From assembly GCA_030619615.1 (NCBI GenBank), contig JAUXBC010000008.1:1-19541 (forward strand): DNA of 19,541 nucleotides. The letters run 5' to 3'. Origin of the DNA: Dehalococcoidia bacterium. Its GTDB lineage: Bacteria; Chloroflexota; Dehalococcoidia; E44-bin15. Below, piece by piece: positions 6,766 through 13,428 of the stretch. The notes under the pieces are model-generated. The model searched no databases. It was not told the origin of the DNA and saw only the letters and a program-made list of their open reading frames with translations. Positions within the stretch are counted from its first letter, which is position 1. Each line of letters opens with the position of its first letter. A program made the translations under genes and the position numbers.

Positions 6766-8706
6766 TTATGGCATGGCCTCCTCATCGCTCACAGGCTCCC
6801 AGGGATCGGGCAGGGGCATTGGCGGTATGCCCAGATCGTCCCAAGGGAACATGGGCATAAAGTTGCGGCGCAGCGCCTTACCCCGCTTGGGCAGCTTGTC
6901 CCAGGGTATGTGGAGCCAGCAAAACTGGTAGATGGGGCTGTAGGTCTGGCGGTTGGCGATGGTCTGGTCCATCTTGACGTTGACCACCGCCGTTTTGCCC
7001 TGCTCGGCGGCGGTGCACGCCCTGTCCAGGGCGGCCCGGATCTGGGCTGGGTCATCCACATGCTCTGCGTGGCAGCCGATCACCTCGAACATCTTGTCGT
7101 ATCGGATGTCGGGCAGGTTCTCCTCACCCCACTCCCGGTCCTGCTCGCCCAGGGCGCCCCAGTCCTTGGAGTAGTGTACATATTTCATGCTGCCTATCCA
7201 GCCCCTGTTCTCGGTGACCACATAGACTATGGGGAGGCGATACCTTAGAGCGACCTCGATGTCCATGGCAGCCTCTCCCATCCCGGAGTCACCCATCAGG
7301 CAGAGCACCGGGCACTTCTTGGTCCCGGGGTCGCCGAAGGCAGCGCCGATGGCCATACCGACGCCATGGCCGACCCCTGCCTGCTCCGAGGCATCCATCA
7401 CCTGCCCCGAGTAGCGGGCGCGAATGAAGGCGGGCATGTAGTCGGAGATGGTATAGCCGTCGATGATGATGCGGTTTCTGCCCCCGTAGCGCTCCTCGCT
7501 GAAGTCCCAGATGGCCTTGGCCAGGTAGCCGAAGTGGACCGGCTTATGGTCCTTGTATTTTTCTGCCTTGGCTTGTCTTGCTGCATAGCCATTGTTATGC
7601 GTTTCCAGGGTATGGCTTGTCCATTCCGCTCTACCTGCCGGTGGCTTCAGGTTATTGGCCTTTATGCAGTCGATCATCTGCCTGAGGACCACCTTGGGGC
7701 TGCCCACAACCGCCAGCTCAGTGCCGATCCAGGGGAAGATGTGGTCGGGCGACTCGTTTATCTGGATGGTCCTGGGCCAGGACGCCCCGTATTCATCGAA
7801 CCAGCCGACCTTCATGCCCAGGCTGACCGCCAGGTCTGATTCTCCGAGAACAGCACGACCGACCTGAGAACCCCAATAGAGGGGGTGAACCTCTGGTATT
7901 GACCCCCGGGCAATCCTTCTGTCGGACACCGGGACCTGGGCCAGCTCGGCAAACTCGACCAGCTCCGCCGAGGCCTCAGACCAGTGGACGCCATCACCAG
8001 CCATTATCACCGGTCTCTGCGCCTCATAGATCATCTTTACTGCCTTCTCAACCAGCTGCGGGTCGCCGCCAACGGGGATGGGCTTGCCGGTGTTGTCGCC
8101 GTACCACTTCTCCCGGTAGTTGACGTGTTGCCCCAGTAGGCCCGGCGGAACCAGGGGGGGTACTGCAGTTAGCAGCGCGCTTAACGGGAACTCGAGGGCG
8201 ATCGGTCCCTTGGGGTATGCCTGGGAATCTTTCCACGCCCTGGCGATGAAGTGCTTGAACATCTCGGGGTGAATGCAGCGCTCCGTCCACTTTGTTATGT
8301 GCCTCATCAAATCGTCGACATAGGAGGGCTGTATGGTGTAGGTCTTATCGTGACAGACCAAGATACCCCCCAGAAGGAGCACCATCGGCGTTATGGCAAA
8401 GTGGGCCTGTTGCACGGCGCTGACACAATTGCCCACGCCAGGACCCACGGTGGCGAAGACCACGCCAGGCTTGTTGGTGACCTTGGAGTAGGCCTCGGCG
8501 GCGTAGACCGCAGCCTGCTCATGGCGCATGGTAATCATCTTTACTCCGTGGTTGCTTATCTCGTCAACCATGCACCAGATATGCCCGCCATGTATGCCGA
8601 AGGCTATCTCGCACCCGTGTTCCCTGAGTGCCTCTCCAATGTACTCTGAGGCATTGGGCTTCATCTCCCTAGCCCCCAAGGGTATCTCTTGTGGTGCTTC
8701 GGTCAT
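6766..8706 (-). CDS. ThDP-dependent oxalyl-CoA decarboxylase / 2-hydroxyacyl-CoA lyase-like enzyme, copy 1
   Basis: A thiamine-diphosphate enzyme of the acetolactate synthase superfamily. The N-terminal Pyr domain carries the cofactor-activating Glu in RHEQ (61-64) followed by VGPGVGN. The central domain includes AGDGVHW. The C-terminal PP domain has GDSGMG at 472-477 and TENRGW at about 498-503 for Mg/ThDP. The pattern GDSxxGxxxMDIExxxRYxLPI is the form I associate with oxalyl-CoA decarboxylase and 2-hydroxyacyl-CoA lyase. Start choice: the frame extends to ATG 8766, but AAGGAGG (8718-8712) sits six bases before ATG 8706, the position matching the paralog, giving 646 residues. A tail of about 60 residues beyond the usual C-terminus ends PWEPVSDEEAMP and is shared with copy 2. 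Expected role: cleavage, decarboxylation or condensation of a 2-oxo- or 2-hydroxyacyl-CoA. Acetolactate synthase activity is unlikely, since no regulatory subunit gene is present. Confidence 0.85.
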   Translation of the reverse strand: MTEAPQEIPLGAREMKPNASEYIGEALREHGCEIAFGIHGGHIWCMVDEISNHGVKMITMRHEQAAVYAAEAYSKVTNKPGVVFATVGPGVGNCVSAVQQAHFAITPMVLLLGGILVCHDKTYTIQPSYVDDLMRHITKWTERCIHPEMFKHFIARAWKDSQAYPKGPIALEFPLSALLTAVPPLVPPGLLGQHVNYREKWYGDNTGKPIPVGGDPQLVEKAVKMIYEAQRPVIMAGDGVHWSEASAELVEFAELAQVPVSDRRIARGSIPEVHPLYWGSQVGRAVLGESDLAVSLGMKVGWFDEYGASWPRTIQINESPDHIFPWIGTELAVVGSPKVVLRQMIDCIKANNLKPPAGRAEWTSHTLETHNNGYAARQAKAEKYKDHKPVHFGYLAKAIWDFSEERYGGRNRIIIDGYTISDYMPAFIRARYSGQVMDASEQAGVGHGVGMAIGAAFGDPGTKKCPVLCLMGDSGMGEAAMDIEVALRYRLPIVYVVTENRGWIGSMKYVHYSKDWGALGEQDREWGEENLPDIRYDKMFEVIGCHAEHVDDPAQIRAALDRACTAAEQGKTAVVNVKMDQTIANRQTYSPIYQFCWLHIPWDKLPKRGKALRRNFMPMFPWDDLGIPPMPLPDPWEPVSDEEAMP

Positions 8707-8711
8707 TTTTT

Positions 8712-8788
8712 CCTCCTTCTTTCTTCCTAGAATGAATCCTAATACCCTCCTCAGCCATCCGTTCATGATCCTTTCGTTTCACCTCCTT
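8712..8788 (-). promoter_or_regulatory. Leader of ThDP copy 1 with twin Shine-Dalgarno motifs
   Basis: On the minus strand AAGGAGGT (8788-8781) is followed about 70 nt later by AAGGAGG (8718-8712), which serves ATG 8706. Between them, ATG 8766 opens an in-frame 20-residue extension (MNGWLRRVLGFILGRKKEEK) and is 14 nt from the first motif. A longer isoform is possible but less likely than the 8706 start. The arrangement is repeated ahead of copy 2. Confidence 0.5.
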
Positions 8789-8805
8789 GGTTTTATTGGG
8801 GGCTT

Positions 8806-8835
8806 AATCTAACACCCTCTATCATAAATTGTCAA
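8806..8835 (-). promoter_or_regulatory. Promoter of ThDP copy 1
   Basis: The minus strand carries a perfect -35 TTGACA (8835-8830), an 18-bp spacer, and -10 TAGATT (8811-8806) preceded by TGT, an extended -10. The predicted transcript start is near 8800, leaving a leader of about 95 nt. The same -35, spacer length and extended -10 occur before copy 2. Confidence 0.65.
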
Positions 8836-8914
8836 GAGTTGATCTCCAAGCGTTGGTTGCTATTTTGCCGCAAGCCAAGGCTGAAAAAAGGAGATTTAAC
8901 TTCGTCCATACATA

Positions 8915-8950
8915 GAAGGGGGGTATCCAGCCATCTGGACACCCCCCTTC
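8915..8950 (-). terminator. Hairpin terminator after ThDP copy 2
   Basis: GAAGGGGGGTATCCAG (8915-8930), loop CCAT, CTGGACACCCCCCTTC (8935-8950). The 16-bp stem has a single A-C mismatch read on plus that becomes a G-U pair in minus-strand RNA, which points to minus-strand use. It lies 18 bp beyond the copy 2 stop codon and isolates that gene from copy 1. The nearest U-rich run comes only about 25 nt after the stem. Confidence 0.7.
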
Positions 8951-8968
8951 AGTTGACTCCATTTCAGT

Positions 8969-10906
8969 TTAGGGTATTGCCTCCTCATCGCTCACCGGCT
9001 CCCAGGGATCGGGCATGGGCATGGCGGGAACACCGGCGTCATCCCAGGGGAAGCGCATCATGTTGCGGCGCAGCGCCTTACCCCTTTTCGCCAGCCTATC
9101 CCAGGGTATGTGGGACCAGCACAACTGATATGCGCCGCTATAGCACTGACGGTTGCTAACGCTGGCATCCATCTTGACATTTACCACCGCTGTCTTTCCG
9201 CCCTCGGCGGCCTTAAAGGCCCTCTCCAGGGCGGGACGGATCTTGGCCGGCTCGGTCACATATTCTCCATGGCAGCCGAAGACCTCGGAGAGCTTGTCAT
9301 ATCTAATATCGGGCAAGCACTCCTCCCCATACTCCCGATCCTGAGGACCGAGGCCTTCCCAGTTCTTCCCATAGTGCACATATTTTATGCCCCCCATCCA
9401 GCCCCTGTTCTCGGTAACCACGTAGACGATGGGGAGGTGATACCTCAGGGCGGTCTCGACATCCATTCCGGCAAGCCCCATCCCGGCATCGCCCATCAAG
9501 GCGAGGACGGGACACCTCCTGGTCTCCGGGTCGCTGAAGGCGGCGCCGATGGCCATCCCCACGCCATGGCCTACCCCGGCCTGCTCCGAGGCATCCATCA
9601 CCTGCCCTGAGTAGCGGGCGCGGATAAAGGCCGGCATGTAATCGGAGATGGTAAAGCCATCGATTATGATGCGGTTTCTGCCGCCGTAGAGTTCCTCGCA
9701 GATGTCCCAGATCGCCTTGGCCAGATAGCCGAAGTGGACCGGCTTATGGTCCTTATACTGTTCCGCCTTTGCTAGCCTCGCTTGGTAACCTGACTCCTGT
9801 GCGGCGCTGGCTTTTTGGATCCATTCCGCCCTCGCTGCCGGCGGCTTCCGCCTCTTGCTCTTTATATAGTCGATCATCTGCCTCAGGACCACCTTGGGGC
9901 TCCCCACTATGGCGACATCGGTACGGAAGTAGGTCCAGATGTGCTCCGCTGATTCATTTATCTGGATAGCCCTCGGCCATCTTGCTCCATAGTCGTCGAA
10001 GGTACCCACCTTCATCCCAATGGTGATGAGCAGGTCGCTCTCCCGTAGGGTTCTGCGAGCGGTGCGGGAATCGAGATAGAGGGGGTGGTCCTCCGCTAGA
10101 GCTCCCCTGGCTATTCTTCTCGTGGAAACCGGAATCTGGCTCAGCTCCACAAATTCTCTCAGCTCCTCGGAGGCTTGAGCCCAATGGACACCGTCTCCGG
10201 CAAAGATCGCCGGTCTTTCCGCCTCCCACATGAGCTTTACTGCCTTTTCAATTAGCCGGGGGTCTCCCCCTGGGGGCAAAGGACCAGCGGTCTCCTCCCC
10301 CCGCCATTCCTTAACATAGAGAGGGTTTGGTCCCCACAGGATATCTGGCATAGTCTTAGGGGGTACCGGGGTCCAAAGCCCGCTTAGGGGGAACTCCAGA
10401 GCAATGGGCCCCTTGGGATATGTCTGGGAGTCCTTGAAGGCCTTGGTGATGTAGTGCTTATATGTGAAGGGGTCGACAAGCCGCTGTGTCCACTTTGTAA
10501 TGTGTCTGAACAGGTCCTCTACGTAGGAGGGCTGAATGGTATAGGTTCGATCATGCACGATCTCAACGCCGCCAAAGAGCAGGATGACGGGTGAGCAGCT
10601 TATGAATGCCTGCTGAACGGCACTAACGATGTTTGCCACGCCGGGACCCACGGTGGCGTAGGCAACTGCGGGCCTGCCGGTCACCTTGGAATAGGCTTCG
10701 GCGGCGTAACCGCCGGACTGCTCATGGCGCATGAGGACAACTTTTATTCCGGCATCGCTTATGGCATCCACTATCTGCCATATGTGCCCCCCGTGAACCC
10801 CGAAAACCACCTCTACGCCCTGTTCCTTGAGGACCTCAGCAATGTACATCGAAGGATAGGGATACGTCTCCCTCATCCCCAAGGGGACCTCTTTTACCTC
10901 GGTCAT
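8969..10906 (-). CDS. ThDP-dependent oxalyl-CoA decarboxylase / 2-hydroxyacyl-CoA lyase-like enzyme, copy 2
   Basis: Paralog of the gene immediately downstream, collinear over its whole length, with long identical blocks around the Pyr-domain RHEQ (60-63), HKPVHFGYLAKAIWD and the region before the PP motif. The Mg/ThDP site reads GDAGMG, then TENRGW, so the Ser of copy 1's GDS is Ala here. The same tail ends PWEPVSDEEAIP. The frame can be read from TTG 10951, but AAGGAGG (10918-10912) precedes ATG 10906 and both copies then begin MTE, giving 645 residues. It has its own promoter and its own terminator, so the pair is two separate transcription units rather than one operon. Different residues in copies 1 and 2 near the active site, such as QAAVYAAEAYSKVTNKP against QSGGYAAEAYSKVTGRP, suggest two substrates or a heteromer. 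Exact reaction unknown. Confidence 0.85.
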   Translation of the reverse strand: MTEVKEVPLGMRETYPYPSMYIAEVLKEQGVEVVFGVHGGHIWQIVDAISDAGIKVVLMRHEQSGGYAAEAYSKVTGRPAVAYATVGPGVANIVSAVQQAFISCSPVILLFGGVEIVHDRTYTIQPSYVEDLFRHITKWTQRLVDPFTYKHYITKAFKDSQTYPKGPIALEFPLSGLWTPVPPKTMPDILWGPNPLYVKEWRGEETAGPLPPGGDPRLIEKAVKLMWEAERPAIFAGDGVHWAQASEELREFVELSQIPVSTRRIARGALAEDHPLYLDSRTARRTLRESDLLITIGMKVGTFDDYGARWPRAIQINESAEHIWTYFRTDVAIVGSPKVVLRQMIDYIKSKRRKPPAARAEWIQKASAAQESGYQARLAKAEQYKDHKPVHFGYLAKAIWDICEELYGGRNRIIIDGFTISDYMPAFIRARYSGQVMDASEQAGVGHGVGMAIGAAFSDPETRRCPVLALMGDAGMGLAGMDVETALRYHLPIVYVVTENRGWMGGIKYVHYGKNWEGLGPQDREYGEECLPDIRYDKLSEVFGCHGEYVTEPAKIRPALERAFKAAEGGKTAVVNVKMDASVSNRQCYSGAYQLCWSHIPWDRLAKRGKALRRNMMRFPWDDAGVPAMPMPDPWEPVSDEEAIP

Positions 10907-10911
10907 CTTTT

Positions 10912-10986
10912 CCTCCTTTCTTCTTGAAACGAATCTCAAGACCTTATCCAAGCCACCCCTTTATGATGCTTCCATCTCACCTCCTT
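10912..10986 (-). promoter_or_regulatory. Leader of ThDP copy 2 with twin Shine-Dalgarno motifs and a 4-codon minigene
   Basis: On the minus strand AAGGAGGT (10986-10979) is followed by ATG GAA GCA TCA TAA (10975-10961). After that comes AAGGAGG (10918-10912), which serves the main ATG at 10906. The two motifs are 68 nt apart, against 70 nt in copy 1, and the flanking bases are alignable between the copies. The four-codon frame is not conserved in copy 1. Confidence 0.45.
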
Positions 10987-11038
10987 GACTTCTGGATTGG
11001 GGCGCCTTTTCCTTGTCTATAGGGGACAAAGCCATATA

Positions 11039-11068
11039 AATCTAACATCTAGTGGGGAGGTTTGTCAA
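11039..11068 (-). promoter_or_regulatory. Promoter of ThDP copy 2
   Basis: The minus strand carries -35 TTGACA (11068-11063), an 18-bp spacer and extended -10 TGTTAGATT (hexamer 11044-11039). This matches the promoter of copy 1 in both boxes, spacer length and TG extension. The predicted leader is about 125 nt. Confidence 0.65.
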
Positions 11069-11082
11069 GAATTTGCCCTGCC

Positions 11083-11111
11083 TTGACTTTTACACCCATG
11101 CTGGTTACACT
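11083..11111 (+). promoter_or_regulatory. Promoter of the CoA-transferase / formyltransferase unit
   Basis: TTGACT (11083-11088), a 17-bp spacer and TACACT (11106-11111). The predicted start is near 11118, about 94 nt before the CoA-transferase ATG. The -35 is back-to-back with that of the leftward promoter, so one regulator bound between them could govern both units. Confidence 0.5.
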
Positions 11112-11151
11112 CCTTTTCGCAAAGATAAGCCTTGAACAGGGAGATGCGGTC

Positions 11152-11205
11152 ATGGCAGACTCCTTGTTTTCTTATTTAGTGAGGGTTATCATTGTAAGGG
11201 GGTGA
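11152..11205 (+). CDS. Possible 17-residue leader peptide before the CoA-transferase
   Basis: ATG 11152, with AGGGAG (11138-11143) eight bases upstream, opens a 17-codon frame (MADSLFSYLVRVIIVRG). It ends TGA at 11203-11205, six bases before the CoA-transferase ATG and within its ribosome binding region AAGGGGGTG. Its length matches the leader ORF at 3739 and it likewise ends at the next start. The two peptides are not similar in sequence, so a chance frame remains quite possible. Confidence 0.25.
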   Translation: MADSLFSYLVRVIIVRG

Positions 11206-11211
11206 AAGGCT

Positions 11212-12429
11212 ATGACTATGCCACTAGAGGGGATTCGGGTCTTGGACTGGACCCAATGGCAGCAGGGGCCTGTGGCCACCACTATGCTCGCAGACCTGGG
11301 AGCTGACGTGATCAAGATAGAACATCGGGAGCGTGGTGACCCGGGGCGGGGGATGAAAGCCATCATGGGAACGATGATAGGGGAGGAGATCCCCATCAAT
11401 ACCTACTTTGAAGGACACAACCGCAATAAAAGGGGCATCACCCTGGATCTGAGCAAGGAAAAGGGGAGAGAGGTTCTTTACCGCTTGGTGGAGAAGTCGG
11501 ATGTTTTCGTCCACAACTTTCGCAAGCATGTCCCCCAAAGGCTAGGGGTGGATTATGACACCCTCTCCCGCTACAATCCCCGTCTTATTTATGCTATCGG
11601 ATCCAGCTATGGCCCCGAGGGACCCCAGGCTGGGGAGACGGCCATGGACCTGATAGCGCAGGCGAGGAGCGGGATAATGACCACCATAGGGGAGCCCGAC
11701 TCTCCCCCCTTGCCAAACCAGCCCGGCCTCGCCGATCAGGTGGGGGCTAATACTTTGGCTTTGGCGATACTGGCGGCCTTGATCGCCCGAGACCGCATAG
11801 GGGTGGGGCAGAAGGTGGAGGTCTCCCTCCTGGGCAGCATGTGCTGGTTTCAGCAGCTCGGCATAGCATTGGCGCTCGCCGTTAATAAGGTGATCCCGAG
11901 GCGTGGCAGGAAAGGCCAGGGGAACCCCCTCTGGAACTATTACCCGTGCCAGGATGAGAGGTGGATCATGCTCGCCATGCTCCAGTCGGATCGGTATTGG
12001 GCCGACCTTTGCAAGGTGCTGGGCAGGGAGGACCTGGCAACCAATCCCAAGTTCGAGGACATGTTCAAGAGGTCGGAAAACCACGAGGAACTCATCGATA
12101 TCCTCGACGAGATCTTCATGAGTAAGCCCAGGGATGAGTGGATGAGGGTCCTAAAGGAGGGAGGGGACTTCATCTTCGGCCCCGTTAATAGCCTCCTCGA
12201 CCTTGCTCAGGATCCCCAGGTGGTGGCCAACCAGTACATCACCGACTTCGACCATCCCTCTTTCGGTGCCATCAAACTGGTGGGGATCCCCTTTCATTTT
12301 AGCGAGACCCCTGGGGCGCTGAGGCTTCCCGCCCCTGAATTCGGTCAGCACACCGAGGAGGTGCTCCTGGAGATCGGCGGCTATAGCTGGGAGGAGATCG
12401 AGAAGCTGAGAATAGAGGAGGTGATCTGA
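11212..12429 (+). CDS. Class III (CaiB/BaiF family) CoA-transferase
   Basis: Moves CoA from one acyl-CoA to a free acid through an aspartyl-anhydride intermediate. Family members include formyl-CoA:oxalate CoA-transferase (Frc) and the 2-hydroxyacid CoA-transferases that partner 2-hydroxyacyl-CoA dehydratases. The protein is 405 residues, the usual size. GIRVLDWTQWQQGPVATTML starts the family N-terminal fold, followed by ADLGADVIKIE (27-37). The likely catalytic Asp is D146 in MDLIAQARSGIM, and VGQKVEVSLL follows. ATG 11212 is chosen because AAGGGGGTG precedes it. It is the first gene of the plus-strand unit, and its stop abuts the formyltransferase start (TGAATG). The context allows two roles, activation of a 2-hydroxyacid for the dehydratase or formyl-CoA/formate exchange; sequence does not decide between them. 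Confidence 0.92.
   Translation: MTMPLEGIRVLDWTQWQQGPVATTMLADLGADVIKIEHRERGDPGRGMKAIMGTMIGEEIPINTYFEGHNRNKRGITLDLSKEKGREVLYRLVEKSDVFVHNFRKHVPQRLGVDYDTLSRYNPRLIYAIGSSYGPEGPQAGETAMDLIAQARSGIMTTIGEPDSPPLPNQPGLADQVGANTLALAILAALIARDRIGVGQKVEVSLLGSMCWFQQLGIALALAVNKVIPRRGRKGQGNPLWNYYPCQDERWIMLAMLQSDRYWADLCKVLGREDLATNPKFEDMFKRSENHEELIDILDEIFMSKPRDEWMRVLKEGGDFIFGPVNSLLDLAQDPQVVANQYITDFDHPSFGAIKLVGIPFHFSETPGALRLPAPEFGQHTEEVLLEIGGYSWEEIEKLRIEEVI
12415..12426 (+). promoter_or_regulatory. Near-perfect Shine-Dalgarno for the formyltransferase
   Basis: GAGGAGGTGATC lies in the last codons of the CoA-transferase. Eleven consecutive bases (12416-12426) match the complement of the canonical bacterial 16S 3' end. 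It fixes ATG 12430 as the start and implies strong translation in addition to coupling with the gene before it. Confidence 0.75.
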
Positions 12430-13350
12430 ATGCGCATCACTTTGATCGGACAGGCTGCCTTTGCTGAGGCGTTTTTAAAGGCGCTCCTGGAGCGGGGGAA
12501 GGAGGTGGTGGCTGTCTATAAACCCCCTGACGTCCCTGGCGCTCGGCCCGACCCGCTGAAAGAGCTGGCCCTCGCTAAGGGTATCCCCCTCTTTCAGCCG
12601 CAGCGAATGAGGGATCCCGAGGTCTATGCCGGCTATAAAGAGCTTTCCCCAGACCTCGGGGTCATGGCCTTTGTTACCGATATCGTGCCGGCGACCGTCT
12701 TAGACTGCCCAAGACTGGGCACCATCCAGTACCACCCCTCGCTCCTCCCCAGGCACCGCGGGGCGAGCGCCATCAATTGGGCCGTCATCAATGGCGAAAC
12801 CAAAACCGGTCTCACCATCTTCTGGCCCGATGCCGGCATCGATACCGGCCATATCCTCCTCCAGAAAGAGGTGGAGATCGACCCCGATGATACCGTGGGC
12901 TCCCTCTATTTCAACAAGCTTTTCCCTTTGGGGGTGGAGGCCTTGGTGGAGGCGGTGGAGGCCGTGGAAAAGGGCACCGCCCCCCGACTTGCCCAGGATG
13001 AGGCTCAGGCCACCTATGAACCGCCTTGCGGCGAGGAGCACGCCATTATCGACTGGTCCCAGCCTGCTCAGAAGGTCTATGACCTTATCCGGGGGACCAA
13101 TCCCCAGCCCGGAGCCACTACCTATTCTAAGGGGGAAAAGCTCAAGATTTTTGATTCGGAGCTTCGCCCCATCACTAAGGAAGCAGCCCCCGGTGAAATT
13201 ATCGAGCTTACGGAGCAGGGCTTCCTCATCGCTGCCGCTGGTGGCGCAATCCTGGTGAAAAGGGTACAGCCCGTCGGTTCCCCGAAGATGGCGGCATCGG
13301 AGTATGCTGCCTCCGTCCCTTTGAGGGTTGGCGCAAGCCTGAAAGCTTGA
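12430..13350 (+). CDS. Standalone formyltransferase resembling the hydrolase domain of 10-formyl-THF dehydrogenase
   Basis: A 306-residue protein with a formyltransferase Rossmann-type N-terminal domain and a C-terminal beta-barrel domain, the length of the N-terminal region of ALDH1L1-type 10-formyltetrahydrofolate dehydrogenase. YHPSLLPRHRGASAINW (101-117) and FWPDAGIDTGHILLQKE (131-147) follow that protein closely as I recall it. The catalytic His (H102) and Asp (D138) are 36 residues apart, as in ALDH1L1 (His106/Asp142). The asparagine that precedes HxSLLP in methionyl-tRNA formyltransferase is absent, which argues against Fmt. In ALDH1L1 this domain takes the formyl group from 10-formyl-THF and passes it to a 4'-phosphopantetheine arm. 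Here neither the carrier nor the dehydrogenase domain is present. It directly follows the CoA-transferase. It may release formate or THF, or pass formyl to a carrier or CoA (inference). Confidence 0.85.
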   Translation: MRITLIGQAAFAEAFLKALLERGKEVVAVYKPPDVPGARPDPLKELALAKGIPLFQPQRMRDPEVYAGYKELSPDLGVMAFVTDIVPATVLDCPRLGTIQYHPSLLPRHRGASAINWAVINGETKTGLTIFWPDAGIDTGHILLQKEVEIDPDDTVGSLYFNKLFPLGVEALVEAVEAVEKGTAPRLAQDEAQATYEPPCGEEHAIIDWSQPAQKVYDLIRGTNPQPGATTYSKGEKLKIFDSELRPITKEAAPGEIIELTEQGFLIAAAGGAILVKRVQPVGSPKMAASEYAASVPLRVGASLKA

Positions 13351-13363
13351 CATAAAAATTTCG

Positions 13364-13392
13364 TTGACTTCGAGGCGAATGTCTGATAAGAT
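13364..13392 (+). promoter_or_regulatory. Internal promoter before the dehydratase/reductase genes
   Basis: TTGACT (13364-13369), a 17-bp spacer and -10 TAAGAT (13387-13392) preceded by TGA, an extended -10. It lies in the 78-bp gap after the formyltransferase and would let the dehydratase and activator genes be made separately from the first two genes. Confidence 0.5.
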
Positions 13393-13428
13393 TAGAATGT
13401 CAACAGCGGTATTTGAGTAGGTAATATT

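Larger units (their letters stand above)
10907..11211. other. 305-bp divergent intergenic regulatory region
   Basis: No full gene is present between ThDP copy 2 (leftward) and the CoA-transferase (rightward). The region holds the copy 2 leader (10912-10986), the minus promoter (11039-11068), the plus promoter (11083-11111) and a possible 17-codon leader ORF (11152-11205). The two -35 boxes face away from each other across 14 bp, forming the perfect inverted repeat GTCAAG...CTTGAC (11064-11069 and 11082-11087). Confidence 0.7.

Noticed and set aside
6754..7248. Plus-strand open frames across ThDP copy 1 (and similar ones at 7366-7839, 8251-8649, 9110-9610)
   Set aside because: They oppose the strongly supported ThDP coding sequence. 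The matching frames in both copies only reflect the paralogy.
8707..8766. N-terminal extension MNGWLRRVLGFILG of ThDP copy 1 as a membrane anchor or signal peptide
   Set aside because: The hydrophobic run is short, an ideal ribosome site precedes the internal ATG at 8706, and copy 2 has no equivalent ATG. It is kept only as a possible alternative start.
8969..10906. Acetolactate synthase large subunit (IlvB) assignment for the ThDP genes
   Set aside because: The PP-domain pattern is of the OXC/HACL type, the proteins are about 80 residues longer with a distinct tail, and no IlvN or other branched-chain genes are nearby.
12430..13350. Methionyl-tRNA formyltransferase (Fmt) assignment
   Set aside because: The Fmt active-site Asn before HxSLLP is missing, and the flanking sequence follows the 10-formyl-THF dehydrogenase N-terminal domain. 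No def gene is adjacent.
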